This document shows positions 24,123 through 31,044 of a stretch of DNA of 64,000 nt, piece by piece. Both the position numbers and the translations under genes were made by a program. Each line of letters opens with the position of its first letter. Within the stretch, counting starts at the first letter, position 1. The notes below the pieces were generated by a model. The model did no database searches. It was given only the letters and a program-made list of their open reading frames with translations, and was not told where the DNA came from. Source of the DNA: a virus; the IMG/VR virus record IMGVR_UViG_3300025759_000073, positions 1 to 64,000 of that record. One strand, given 5' to 3'.

Positions 24123-25199
24123 TTAATTTTTAATTCCTGCCAATCTCTTCCAACGACTAGAGATGGCTTCTTCAATGGTCTCCTGAGTTTCTTTTCTCTT
24201 AGGAGCCACTGTCAACAGACTTCGTTTCTCGACTGCTTCACTCAGTGATTTTGGAGCAGACTTGCCGCTTCCCACTGCGTTTTGTGATAATGTCTCAAAA
24301 ATTATCTTAGCCTGTTCTTCATTCTTGGCGCTTGACAAACTTTCGGCAATCTTTTGTTTTTGCCGCTCATTAAGGGAGTCGTTCATCAGGGCCTTGTTGG
24401 TATACATCAATTTTGTGTTATCTAATTTAACTTTTGCAAAACTTTCTTTCAGTTTCTTAAAGTAATTCTCATATTTTTTGTTTTTGGCTTCAAGATCTTC
24501 AATGATCTCGACTGCTTCTTGCATAATGCCTTGTTGGTGTTCAATCTTATCTTCATATTTTTCTTTGATTGCTTCAAGATCCATTGCCAATTCCATTTCA
24601 GAATCGGTGAAAGCACCAACATGACCTGTGGGTTGAGTTTTATAATCCAAGTGGAACGCTTCTTCTAGGAAAAGATCATCATCCAATTCAATTTCTTCTT
24701 CGAGTCTTTCTTTACACTTTTCACACTTACAGTCTGAAGGGCATTTGCCTTCTTCAAGTTTTTCTTCTTCGTCTTCTTCCATATAGACTGCATCTTCGTC
24801 TTCTTCCATATAGACTGCATCTTCGTCTTCTTTGTGAGGTCCGCCACAACTGGCTTCTTCCAGAACTTCTGGCTCTGCAATCAGAAAAGATTTTCTTTCT
24901 TCGAGCACACCTTCAAATCTTTTGTTGATTTCTTCTTCCAGTTGTTGAAGGTCAATGGAAACCATTTGAGGCTCAATATCAGAAGTCCTATGGGCAAAAG
25001 GAATTTCCTCTTCCAATGCCGGTTCCAAGTCGCCATTACCAACTTCTTCGCCAGCAGGCTCTTCTTGTTCCAGAAGTTGATCCAAAGTAGAACGAACTTC
25101 GTCGGAATACTTTTCAATGATTGCTCTTTCAGCGTTTTGAATTGCAACTTCTTTTAATGCTTTTGCATCTACGATTGCTTGCTCTAACAAAGAAGACAT
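24123..25199 (-). CDS. gp22: prohead core scaffold protein (gp22-like)
   Basis: A 358-residue, strongly acidic, coiled-coil protein directly before the capsid gene, matching T4 gp22 in position and character (T4: 269). The C-terminal part with LMNDSLNERQKQKIAESLSS, then NEEQAKIIFETL, is the conserved scaffold region. Unusual here is a Cys cluster CPSDCKCEKCKE (near residue 155) and an exact tandem duplication of a nine-residue acidic unit (EDAVYMEED). Several V/L-x-E sites would allow gp21 to cut it up during head maturation. CTATTTAT lies 34 nt upstream. Confidence 0.85.
   Translation of the reverse strand: MSSLLEQAIVDAKALKEVAIQNAERAIIEKYSDEVRSTLDQLLEQEEPAGEEVGNGDLEPALEEEIPFAHRTSDIEPQMVSIDLQQLEEEINKRFEGVLEERKSFLIAEPEVLEEASCGGPHKEDEDAVYMEEDEDAVYMEEDEEEKLEEGKCPSDCKCEKCKERLEEEIELDDDLFLEEAFHLDYKTQPTGHVGAFTDSEMELAMDLEAIKEKYEDKIEHQQGIMQEAVEIIEDLEAKNKKYENYFKKLKESFAKVKLDNTKLMYTNKALMNDSLNERQKQKIAESLSSAKNEEQAKIIFETLSQNAVGSGKSAPKSLSEAVEKRSLLTVAPKRKETQETIEEAISSRWKRLAGIKN
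24771..24824 (-). repeat. tandem 27-bp duplication inside the scaffold gene
   Basis: Two exact 27-bp copies (24771-24797 and 24798-24824) followed by the start of a third. Each encodes the acidic unit EDAVYMEED. Identity at the DNA level points to a recent duplication by slippage or recombination, in frame, within the acidic linker before the Cys cluster. Confidence 0.9.
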
Positions 25200-25232
25200 G
25201 TTTTATACTCCTAGTAAACTTAAATTTTATAA

Positions 25233-25240
25233 ATAAATAG
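25233..25240 (-). promoter_or_regulatory. CTATTTAT late-promoter-like motif before scaffold-capsid
   Basis: The minus strand reads CTATTTATTTATAAA, 34 nt before the gp22-like start, in a 71-nt gap. It would drive the scaffold-capsid pair that ends at the terminator near 22270. Confidence 0.55.
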
Positions 25241-25270
25241 TTGTTATTTCTAATAAACACTTTATTTTGA

Positions 25271-25492
25271 TCAAGAAGAGCCTGTCGGGGCAGTCCATGC
25301 TGCCGTTGACATTATTGTTTGTGCTTCTTCTTGTGTTAAAACTGATGCTGAAAGGTTTACAACCCACTGAGGGTCTAAGCCTTCCCACTCTACAACAGCT
25401 AATGTTTCATCCAAAGACTTTCTTACACTGCCCAAATAAGAGAAGTCATAAGATGATAGGTCTGAAGATGAAATAATTGCATACTTTGACAT
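25271..25492 (-). CDS. hypothetical small protein
   Basis: A 73-residue protein starting MSKYAIISSSDLSSYDFSYL, with AGAGGAA before ATG 25492, 2 nt after the LamG-domain gene. The middle (KSLDETLAVVEWEGLDPQWV) and end (LTQEEAQTIMSTAAWTA) are unremarkable. Small proteins with this layout often lie after fibre genes and may assist or decorate them. No family recognised. Confidence 0.6.
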   Translation of the reverse strand: MSKYAIISSSDLSSYDFSYLGSVRKSLDETLAVVEWEGLDPQWVVNLSASVLTQEEAQTIMSTAAWTAPTGSS

Positions 25493-25494
25493 TT

Positions 25495-26301
25495 TTATTC
25501 CTCTAACGCGGTGTTGTTATCAATAACTTCACCTGAGTTATAGAGAGTTGTTACCTGATCTGCTGTTAAAACTTGACCCCAAAGTGCAAGCTCATCAACA
25601 AAGAAATCTTGGTTTGCTGTTGAAGTGTTATTTCTGGCTATTTCGAACTTAGCACTAGTTGGTATCAAAGGATCGCCAGATGCAGGGTTTCCGGAACGAA
25701 GTAGGGTGCCATTTCCATATTGCTTATGTGTGTCTGTTGTTGGATCATAAGTCCAAACAACGTGAAACCAAGATGTTGCAGCGCTCCATCCAGCGCCGTA
25801 TGAAAAATCAATACCACCAAAACCAACACTAACACCACTAAACCCAGCGGTACCCCTGTGCATACCGGACACACCCCAGCCATACGTTGGGCTGCTGTGA
25901 CCGTATAAACTACCATCTGCAACGTTTCTGTAGTTAGCATTTCCGTTGCCACTGTCGTATATATTCCAAAATGGCACACTCGTATTGCCAAACTGAGTTG
26001 GAGAAAGGTTGATCCAAGCTGAGACCGAGTATCCCCCATCTATAGCAGAGCCAATTGTAGCATTGTCAGAGGTAGAGCCGTAATCATTAACGCCGTCGAT
26101 AACAAGAGAGTAGGAGCCGCCACCTGTGGGGACAGAACCGGTAAAGGCCGGGGAGCCGTTTAGAGTAAAGTCAAAAGAATTACCAGCATCAGAAGTATCT
26201 GAGCCGTCCTGACTTTCAAACTTATAGTAAACAACTGGGAGAATATAACTTGCTCCGCCACCACTAGCTCTACCATATATTCCCATTGGCATAGTAAACA
26301 T
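25495..26301 (-). CDS. LamG/concanavalin-like jellyroll surface protein
   Basis: A 268-residue protein that is almost entirely one LamG-type (laminin G-like/concanavalin A-like) domain. It contains YYKFESQDGSDTSDAGNSFD, SLVIDGVNDYGST, GGYSVSAWINLSP, FHVVWTYDPTTDTHKQYG, and the typical end FVDELALWGQVLTADQVTTL. Such domains bind glycans and decorate phage fibres or capsids. It lies with three other surface-type genes between gp21 and gp22, so a capsid or neck fibre is as likely as a tail fibre. Confidence 0.82.
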   Translation of the reverse strand: MFTMPMGIYGRASGGGASYILPVVYYKFESQDGSDTSDAGNSFDFTLNGSPAFTGSVPTGGGSYSLVIDGVNDYGSTSDNATIGSAIDGGYSVSAWINLSPTQFGNTSVPFWNIYDSGNGNANYRNVADGSLYGHSSPTYGWGVSGMHRGTAGFSGVSVGFGGIDFSYGAGWSAATSWFHVVWTYDPTTDTHKQYGNGTLLRSGNPASGDPLIPTSAKFEIARNNTSTANQDFFVDELALWGQVLTADQVTTLYNSGEVIDNNTALEE

Positions 26302-26312
26302 GATATCTTACC

Positions 26313-27146
26313 TTATGCGCTTGAAGAGAAGTTGTTAACAGCGGAGCAAAGAAGTGAGCCGCCATCAACATCTCCTGTATAAATGCAAGAAACAACGTCA
26401 ACAGCATTTGCGGCTTCTGTCAAGGTAGGGAGCGTACCTCCCGGAAACAAATACTTTGAACCAAATGTTAACGCCCTAGAGCCTGTTTCGTCTTGTTTGA
26501 AAATAAAGTTGTATACTCCACCGTCTTGGCCGTTGGTTGGGTTTGACATTGTTACATTAGTGGCATTAACAAAGAAAATTTGACTTGTTCCGTTGTTTAA
26601 GTTAACAGAAACTGAGCCGGAGTTTTCAATTGTTGTTCCATACATCACTGCATATGCCTGACCTGACTCGACAGAAAGATTGCCCTGCACGGAAGTTGTT
26701 CCCAAGTTTGTTGCACCTAAAGTGGTAGCGCCATCGACACCCAAAGATCCAGTGATTTGAGTCCCAGAGGACGCACTTAGCTGAACCGAGCCTAACTCTG
26801 AATGTAGAGCGATAGACGCGGAGCCTGAAAGTCCGACAGACTCTGCTGCCAATTCAGCAATCGTAGATCCGTTAAGATAGGCTGCGGCGGCGGCGTTGAT
26901 CTGAAGCTGGTTGGCATCTGCTTGGATGTTGTTTCCACCTTCAACGCCGGAATAAAGATAAAGAGTTGCCGGAGTTTCAAATTCCCCAACAGCACCAGTC
27001 AAAGAAAGGTGTTTGTTTTCCACAGCAACAGAAGATTCTGATACTTTAAAATTTTGACTTCCTGATAAGGTGGTGCCGGTTGAAACATGTTGCACCGCTC
27101 CTGCGCCACCAACACCATCTACCTCTGCACCCTGTTTATAAGCCAT
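26313..27146 (-). CDS. fibre-like surface protein
   Basis: A 277-residue Ala/Gly/Ser/Thr-rich protein starting MAYKQGAEVDGVGGAGAVQH. Its middle is repetitive beta-type sequence (LGVDGATTLGATNLGTTSVQ), as in trimeric fibre shafts. The end FGSKYLFPGGTLPTLTEAAN and VVSCIYTGDVDGG resembles the globular tips of phage fibres. No enzyme motif. It belongs to the fibre/LamG group and probably forms a trimeric spike or head fibre (inference). Confidence 0.7.
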   Translation of the reverse strand: MAYKQGAEVDGVGGAGAVQHVSTGTTLSGSQNFKVSESSVAVENKHLSLTGAVGEFETPATLYLYSGVEGGNNIQADANQLQINAAAAAYLNGSTIAELAAESVGLSGSASIALHSELGSVQLSASSGTQITGSLGVDGATTLGATNLGTTSVQGNLSVESGQAYAVMYGTTIENSGSVSVNLNNGTSQIFFVNATNVTMSNPTNGQDGGVYNFIFKQDETGSRALTFGSKYLFPGGTLPTLTEAANAVDVVSCIYTGDVDGGSLLCSAVNNFSSSA

Positions 27147-27162
27147 TTTCTATATCCTTTTA

Positions 27163-27657
27163 TTAATAAACAAACCAGTTGGAGCCGTTTGTAACAAAGT
27201 TGATAGCAGCATAGTTTTTAGTAATCGTGAAGGTTGCTCCGCCATCAATTGTTTCAGAGCCATATGCATCTACAACAATGTTATAATCTGCTGCACTTCC
27301 TTCGGTGTCTTTAACAATAAGCGCAAATCCGTTCCTAACAGTCGCAGCAGCGGGAAGATTGATTGTAACAGAAGCCTCAGCAGTGGTTGTTTTAACACCA
27401 ATCACACGGTCATTTGCAGTGACCGTTGTACTTTCTGTAATTTCTCTAAAATTAAAATTCATATTTTCAACCTCAAATAAAAAATCTTTTGGGCTTTCTC
27501 TCTCTGAAACAATATAAGCATTGTTTCTTTGATGCAACCCTGCTGCTGTTAGCGGCCCAATTGAAAAAGGAACCTGATCAATCGTCTTATCTCTTTGACT
27601 AGAAAGCTCTGCCAAAGTTTGAATAACAAAAGAAGAATCAGTATACCTTCTAGCCAT
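27163..27657 (-). CDS. fibre-like surface protein
   Basis: A 164-residue protein. The first half (AGLHQRNNAYIVSERESPKD) looks like an attachment region. The second half (TVTANDRVIGVKTTTAEASV, TINLPAAATVRNGF, then YGSETIDGGATFTITKNYAA and FVTNGSNWFVY) is the beta-helix-like unit found at the end of many fibre proteins. ATG overlaps the upstream stop (TAATG). Probable small fibre or decoration protein. Confidence 0.7.
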   Translation of the reverse strand: MARRYTDSSFVIQTLAELSSQRDKTIDQVPFSIGPLTAAGLHQRNNAYIVSERESPKDFLFEVENMNFNFREITESTTVTANDRVIGVKTTTAEASVTINLPAAATVRNGFALIVKDTEGSAADYNIVVDAYGSETIDGGATFTITKNYAAINFVTNGSNWFVY

Positions 27658-28046
27658 TACTCGTCAATTCCTGAGCCTGTTAGGGCAAACATTCTAGCGT
27701 CATCAATCCTTGTCAATTCTGCAAAAACTTCGTAGGAACCAGCAGCCAAGTTTGGCTCTGTAATGTACATTTTGTCACATTTAACTTCGAAGCGATATCC
27801 TTGCGGCAAAGAACCAGTGTTCTTGACCGTGACATAATGATCTGCTTTTGCGTTAGTGTTGTTTAAAAAATGAACACGAAGATCATTAGCACCTTTGTTA
27901 ATCACAGTAAATGCCTTTGTGACAAAGGGAAAAGAAATCTCAACAGTTGTATTTTGAGTTAATGCAGAGCCAGTAACCCACGGGTGTCCACTCACTTGAT
28001 AAGACGCGGTGTTTCCAATTCCAGCATCGTAATATTTCCAAGTCAT
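27657..28046 (-). CDS. small beta-rich virion protein, paralogue of the gene at 39023-39433
   Basis: A 129-residue protein starting MTWKYYDAGIGNTASYQVSG. The start pattern MTW-x2-YD-x-G-x-G-x3-SYQVS-x2-P recurs in the 136-residue protein at 39023-39433, and both have a similar beta-sandwich-like body with a FEV/FEAEFKV strand. Such proteins probably decorate the head or anchor fibres; each copy lies beside a larger surface protein gene. AAGGAA precedes ATG 28046. Confidence 0.65.
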   Translation of the reverse strand: MTWKYYDAGIGNTASYQVSGHPWVTGSALTQNTTVEISFPFVTKAFTVINKGANDLRVHFLNNTNAKADHYVTVKNTGSLPQGYRFEVKCDKMYITEPNLAAGSYEVFAELTRIDDARMFALTGSGIDE

Positions 28047-28291
28047 TTTGATTTATTCCTTTTTCTTGCCTTGAACTTTTCGAACTGCTTTGCAGCCTTT
28101 CGAGCATCTCTTTCTCTTTGTCTTTGCGCTCTTTCGCGCTTTCTTCTCTTTCTTACAGAAGGTTTAAGATATTCTTTTCTTTCCCTTGCTTCTTCAACGA
28201 TCCTTTCTTTTTTGCACTTTTTGATGAATCGCCTAACAAGGTTTTCTTCTGTTTCATTTTTTCTTTTAAAGATTTTTACATTTGTAGCCAT
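28043..28291 (-). CDS. rpsU: ribosomal protein bS21 homologue
   Basis: An 82-residue, very basic protein matching bS21 along its length: NVKIFKRKNETEENLVRRFI, KKCKKERIVEEARERKEYLK, PSVRKRRKRERAQRQR, then a lysine/arginine-rich tail. bS21 sits at the small subunit near the anti-Shine-Dalgarno helix. Phage copies are known and are thought to enter host ribosomes and favour phage mRNA (inference here). AAGGGA precedes ATG 28291. It lies among late head genes, coupled by overlap to the next gene, so it is probably made late. Confidence 0.9.
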   Translation of the reverse strand: MATNVKIFKRKNETEENLVRRFIKKCKKERIVEEARERKEYLKPSVRKRRKRERAQRQRERDARKAAKQFEKFKARKRNKSK

Positions 28292-28300
28292 TTTATTCCC

Positions 28301-28696
28301 TTAAATTAGTTTAGACCAGTTTCCCATTCCCGGGAGTGCTGTAATATCAATACCAGCATCATTTGGATCTTGATTTGCCAAAGGGGAACGGCTGCTTTCC
28401 TGAGCAGTCATTGGCTTTGTGTTTTCAAAAACATTCACACCATTGAACCTTTGGCTCCCAATCGAATCCAAAAGCTTTTTTCTTGCTTCTTGATTTTTTC
28501 TATTTTGTTCTTCCACTCTAATCTTTTGAGATTGATTGGTTTTCTTTTCTTCGACAATAACTTGTGCCTTAGCCAAGCCAATTGCTGTCTCTTGAATAAT
28601 AGAAGCTAAAAGGCCGTCTTTTGTCAAAGATTCTTCAATAACTTCTTTAACAATGGGTCTGATAATGTTTTTTAGCTTTTCGAGATTGATCTTCAT
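28301..28696 (-). CDS. hypothetical head-associated protein
   Basis: A 131-residue protein starting MKINLEKLKNIIRPIVKEVI, an amphipathic helix like those on other proteins in this window that may be capsid-targeting segments. A charged helix (KKTNQSQKIRVEEQNRKNQE) follows, then a Pro/Asn-rich end with GIDITALPGMGNWSKLI. It lies 1 nt before the gp21-like stop region in the head gene block, so it may be an internal or scaffold-associated protein. No family recognised. Confidence 0.65.
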   Translation of the reverse strand: MKINLEKLKNIIRPIVKEVIEESLTKDGLLASIIQETAIGLAKAQVIVEEKKTNQSQKIRVEEQNRKNQEARKKLLDSIGSQRFNGVNVFENTKPMTAQESSRSPLANQDPNDAGIDITALPGMGNWSKLI

Positions 28697-28697
28697 A

Positions 28698-29297
28698 TTA
28701 TCCCTTTAAAATATCGTCTAAAAGTGAATTGATTTTTACATTTTTGTTTTCGTGAAGCCTTTGTTTTTCTTCTTGGAAAAGAAAAGCACCAGAAGTAGAA
28801 GGTTCTTGTACAATGTCAAAGCAAATAAGTTGGAAGTCATCTTCTACTAATGTTCTGCCGGCAGACTCAACAACAGAGCCTAATCCACGCGATGAGATCC
28901 CAATCTTAACTCCACCTTCAACCAAAGCGCGAAGAGTTTGACCAGAAGGTGTATTCAGCACTTGCAATTTTCCATAAACGTTATTACCATCCCACCAGCA
29001 ATCAGTAACTTTGTGGGAAACATTGCGAAGGTTAACAACAGAAGAGTCTGGGTGATCTAATTCACCAACTGCTCTTCCTTCTTCGATCAGTCTGCGGTAA
29101 GTGTCCATTTCTCTTTGCAGGATAGGTCGGGGATAAACTCTGCCATTACCATTCAAATGCTCTGCTCTTTGGATCACACCAGAAAGAAAAAGAGCACCGT
29201 TTTCCCTAACCATTCTTTTTTCCGATTCCGTTAATATATCTTCGCAAACCCCATTGGGGCATAATTCATAAAACTCTGTTAATAACTTCTTTGACAT
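28698..29297 (-). CDS. gp21: prohead protease (gp21-like)
   Basis: A 199-residue serine protease of the T4 gp21 (herpesvirus assemblin-like) type, which cleaves scaffold and capsid proteins inside the prohead. It has the N-terminal SGVIQRAEHLNGNGRVYPRP, the catalytic His in GELDHPDSS (H82), a DCWWDGNNVYGKLQVL strand and the catalytic Ser in VKIGISSRGLGSV (S135/S136). The end FQLICFDIVQEPSTSGAFL is also typical. Length matches T4 gp21 (212). Targets in this window include the capsid site GDVE-GF and probably the scaffold. Confidence 0.93.
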   Translation of the reverse strand: MSKKLLTEFYELCPNGVCEDILTESEKRMVRENGALFLSGVIQRAEHLNGNGRVYPRPILQREMDTYRRLIEEGRAVGELDHPDSSVVNLRNVSHKVTDCWWDGNNVYGKLQVLNTPSGQTLRALVEGGVKIGISSRGLGSVVESAGRTLVEDDFQLICFDIVQEPSTSGAFLFQEEKQRLHENKNVKINSLLDDILKG

Positions 29298-29344
29298 TAT
29301 ACAAGTCCCTTTTACTTTTTGAACGCCGCCGCTAGCGGCACGAG

Positions 29345-29401
29345 CTACTTACCTTTACAACAGCGTCGAACTGGTTGCAATTTCCATTTTTCGTTCCACA
29401 T
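29345..29401 (-). CDS. possible 18-residue microprotein
   Basis: ATG 29401-29399 has an ideal ribosome site (AAGGAG, six bases spacing) and opens a frame of 18 codons, MWNEKWKLQPVRRCCKGK. It lies between the DUF1360-like gene and gp21. The well-placed AAGGAG may simply overlap the end of the upstream gene. A palindrome GCCGCTAGCGGC follows shortly. It may be a real tiny basic protein or a leader peptide. Confidence 0.35.
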   Translation of the reverse strand: MWNEKWKLQPVRRCCKGK

Positions 29402-29403
29402 AG

Positions 29404-29688
29404 TTAGCTCCTTTCCACTCTTATTCCAGAGTCTCCAAAAAGATTACACAAAACATATGCTGTGCCTGAATTTAAACAACCCAAACAAAAGCAATTTGCT
29501 ATTGTGACATCAAAATTAAATAGTGATACAAAGGGATTTATTGTACACAAAAAAACCCCAACCCAAAAACCGACGCACATCGGACAATGAAAAAAATGAT
29601 GCTTTGGACGAATGTTATCAAAAATAAAACCATAAACCAAAATCTGTGTCATTCCAAAACCAACTAGCAAAAAATAAAATAAATCCAT
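29404..29688 (-). CDS. DUF1360-like small membrane protein
   Basis: A 94-residue membrane protein with about three hydrophobic segments. The motif FFHCPMCVGFWVGVFLC is the CPxCxGFW signature of DUF1360-type proteins, seen in bacteria (sporulation-associated YjcA-like) and in T4-like phages. More Cys follow (NCFCLGCLN). I start at ATG 29688, which overlaps the upstream stop (TGATG). Function unknown; location in the membrane is inferred from hydrophobicity. Confidence 0.7.
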   Translation of the reverse strand: MDLFYFLLVGFGMTQILVYGFIFDNIRPKHHFFHCPMCVGFWVGVFLCTINPFVSLFNFDVTIANCFCLGCLNSGTAYVLCNLFGDSGIRVERS

Positions 29689-30239
29689 CAATTATCCTTC
29701 TCAATGCCCTCATAGACATAGGGCCTGTATCCATAACCATATCCATAATATTTATTAGGAGGAACTGATCCTTGTCTTTCTTTGTGTGGAACTTCGCCAA
29801 GCTCCGTGGACTCTTCCGGTGTTGGATTGGTTAGATCTTCTTCATATTGATCTTCAAAAGTTTCAATAAAATTAATATACTTTTCGTTTTCTTTTAGATA
29901 CTTGTGGATTAGAAAAATAACAACATCGAAAGAATTTAAGTCATCATCTTTTGGCTCTAACAGTTTCGCACCCAAAGAGTTTGGAACATAGCCGGCTTTA
30001 ATGGACGTGTAATCTGTTGCACCTTTTTGACATAGATAATTTAAAAACTCATCTTGAATCGGATAAGCGTCTGCACCGTGCTCCTGCTTTGCAACGGTGA
30101 TAACCTTTTTGTTTTTCACATCCAAATGTATATCGAATTCAGGATGACTATTAAACATTAGATCGCCATTCAAGGTCTTGACGCATTCAATTTCAATCTC
30201 TTTATGATAGCCCGGAGGTTGAATTTTAATCTTAAACAT
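29688..30239 (-). CDS. hypothetical protein
   Basis: A 183-residue acidic protein starting MFKIKIQPPGYHKEIEIECV. It has a helical segment DVVIFLIHKYLKENEKYINF and a low-complexity end rich in Tyr and Gly (PPNKYYGYGYGYRPYVYEG), which suggests a flexible binding tail. It lies between a head-region gene and the DUF1360-like gene with short overlaps. I recognise no family; a head-associated role is suggested by neighbours only. Confidence 0.6.
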   Translation of the reverse strand: MFKIKIQPPGYHKEIEIECVKTLNGDLMFNSHPEFDIHLDVKNKKVITVAKQEHGADAYPIQDEFLNYLCQKGATDYTSIKAGYVPNSLGAKLLEPKDDDLNSFDVVIFLIHKYLKENEKYINFIETFEDQYEEDLTNPTPEESTELGEVPHKERQGSVPPNKYYGYGYGYRPYVYEGIEKDN

Positions 30240-31044
30240 TCTTGAACTCTCTTATAAGCTGCTGGATTTTAAGAATTTTAAGGACCATTTTGTCGTCAAT
30301 CTGCTCCGCCTCTTTGAGGGTCTGTTTTACTTTGGAAATCTTATCTTTAACTTGTGGGTTGATCTCTTTTGTTTCGATCAAACGAAGATCAGCTTCAATT
30401 TTTTCCATTTCCTGCTCCAAGAAGAGAACAACCTCAGAATTGGAGCCATCTAGGGAGAAAAGATATCTTTTGATCAGATCTTTTTGTTCTTCGAAGAGAT
30501 CTTCTCCGTATTTCTCGTTGAACTTTTTCATAAAAACATCAAAAACAAGATTGTCTGTAACAACTTCTTTCTTTTCTTGGATTGGTTTCAACATTCCTTT
30601 AACAACTTCATTCTCCAACAGAACGCGGTTTTTAACACTCGTATCCCTATTGAAGATCTGTGAAATAGAAGCGATTGTTTTGTAATTGGGAAGAAAGTAA
30701 TTGAAAATACCAGAACCCAACTCTTTGTTCATAAAATTGATCAATCTTGTTTGCTCGTTGAAAAGCTCTTTTTCATCAATCTTGTAATTTTTATCTTTCG
30801 CTTCGTGAAGAAGACGATGAGCATTGTTCAAAGAACAATTGGTGGTATTGTAAAGAGTCTTATAGGTATCCAATTGCCTATTCAGACTTGTACCTTTTTT
30901 GAAAAACTCTTTAAGACAATCTTTAATCTTTGCAGCCTTCTCTTTATCTTTGTTTAATACTGAGATTGTCATTTCCCTGACTAAACACTCATAAAGAAAA
31001 GCAGTGTTTCTTTTCTTATTATGCTTGAGCTTTTTAGTTTTCAT
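30232..31044 (-). CDS. hypothetical head-region protein
   Basis: A 270-residue helical, lysine/glutamate-rich protein starting MKTKKLKHNKKRNTAFLYEC, with a long run of charged helices (KDKEKAAKIKDCLKEFFKKG and later LVFDVFMKKFNEKYGEDLF). Genes of this size and character follow the portal in several divergent T4-like phages. Its start overlaps the portal end by 11 nt, with GGAGAA before ATG. No catalytic motif; possibly a core or assembly factor (inference). Confidence 0.6.
   Translation of the reverse strand: MKTKKLKHNKKRNTAFLYECLVREMTISVLNKDKEKAAKIKDCLKEFFKKGTSLNRQLDTYKTLYNTTNCSLNNAHRLLHEAKDKNYKIDEKELFNEQTRLINFMNKELGSGIFNYFLPNYKTIASISQIFNRDTSVKNRVLLENEVVKGMLKPIQEKKEVVTDNLVFDVFMKKFNEKYGEDLFEEQKDLIKRYLFSLDGSNSEVVLFLEQEMEKIEADLRLIETKEINPQVKDKISKVKQTLKEAEQIDDKMVLKILKIQQLIREFKNV

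Noticed and set aside
29291-29302. TATAAT overlapping the gp21 start codon
   Set aside because: No -35 box at a proper distance, and the start codon would be too close for a leader. Treated as chance.
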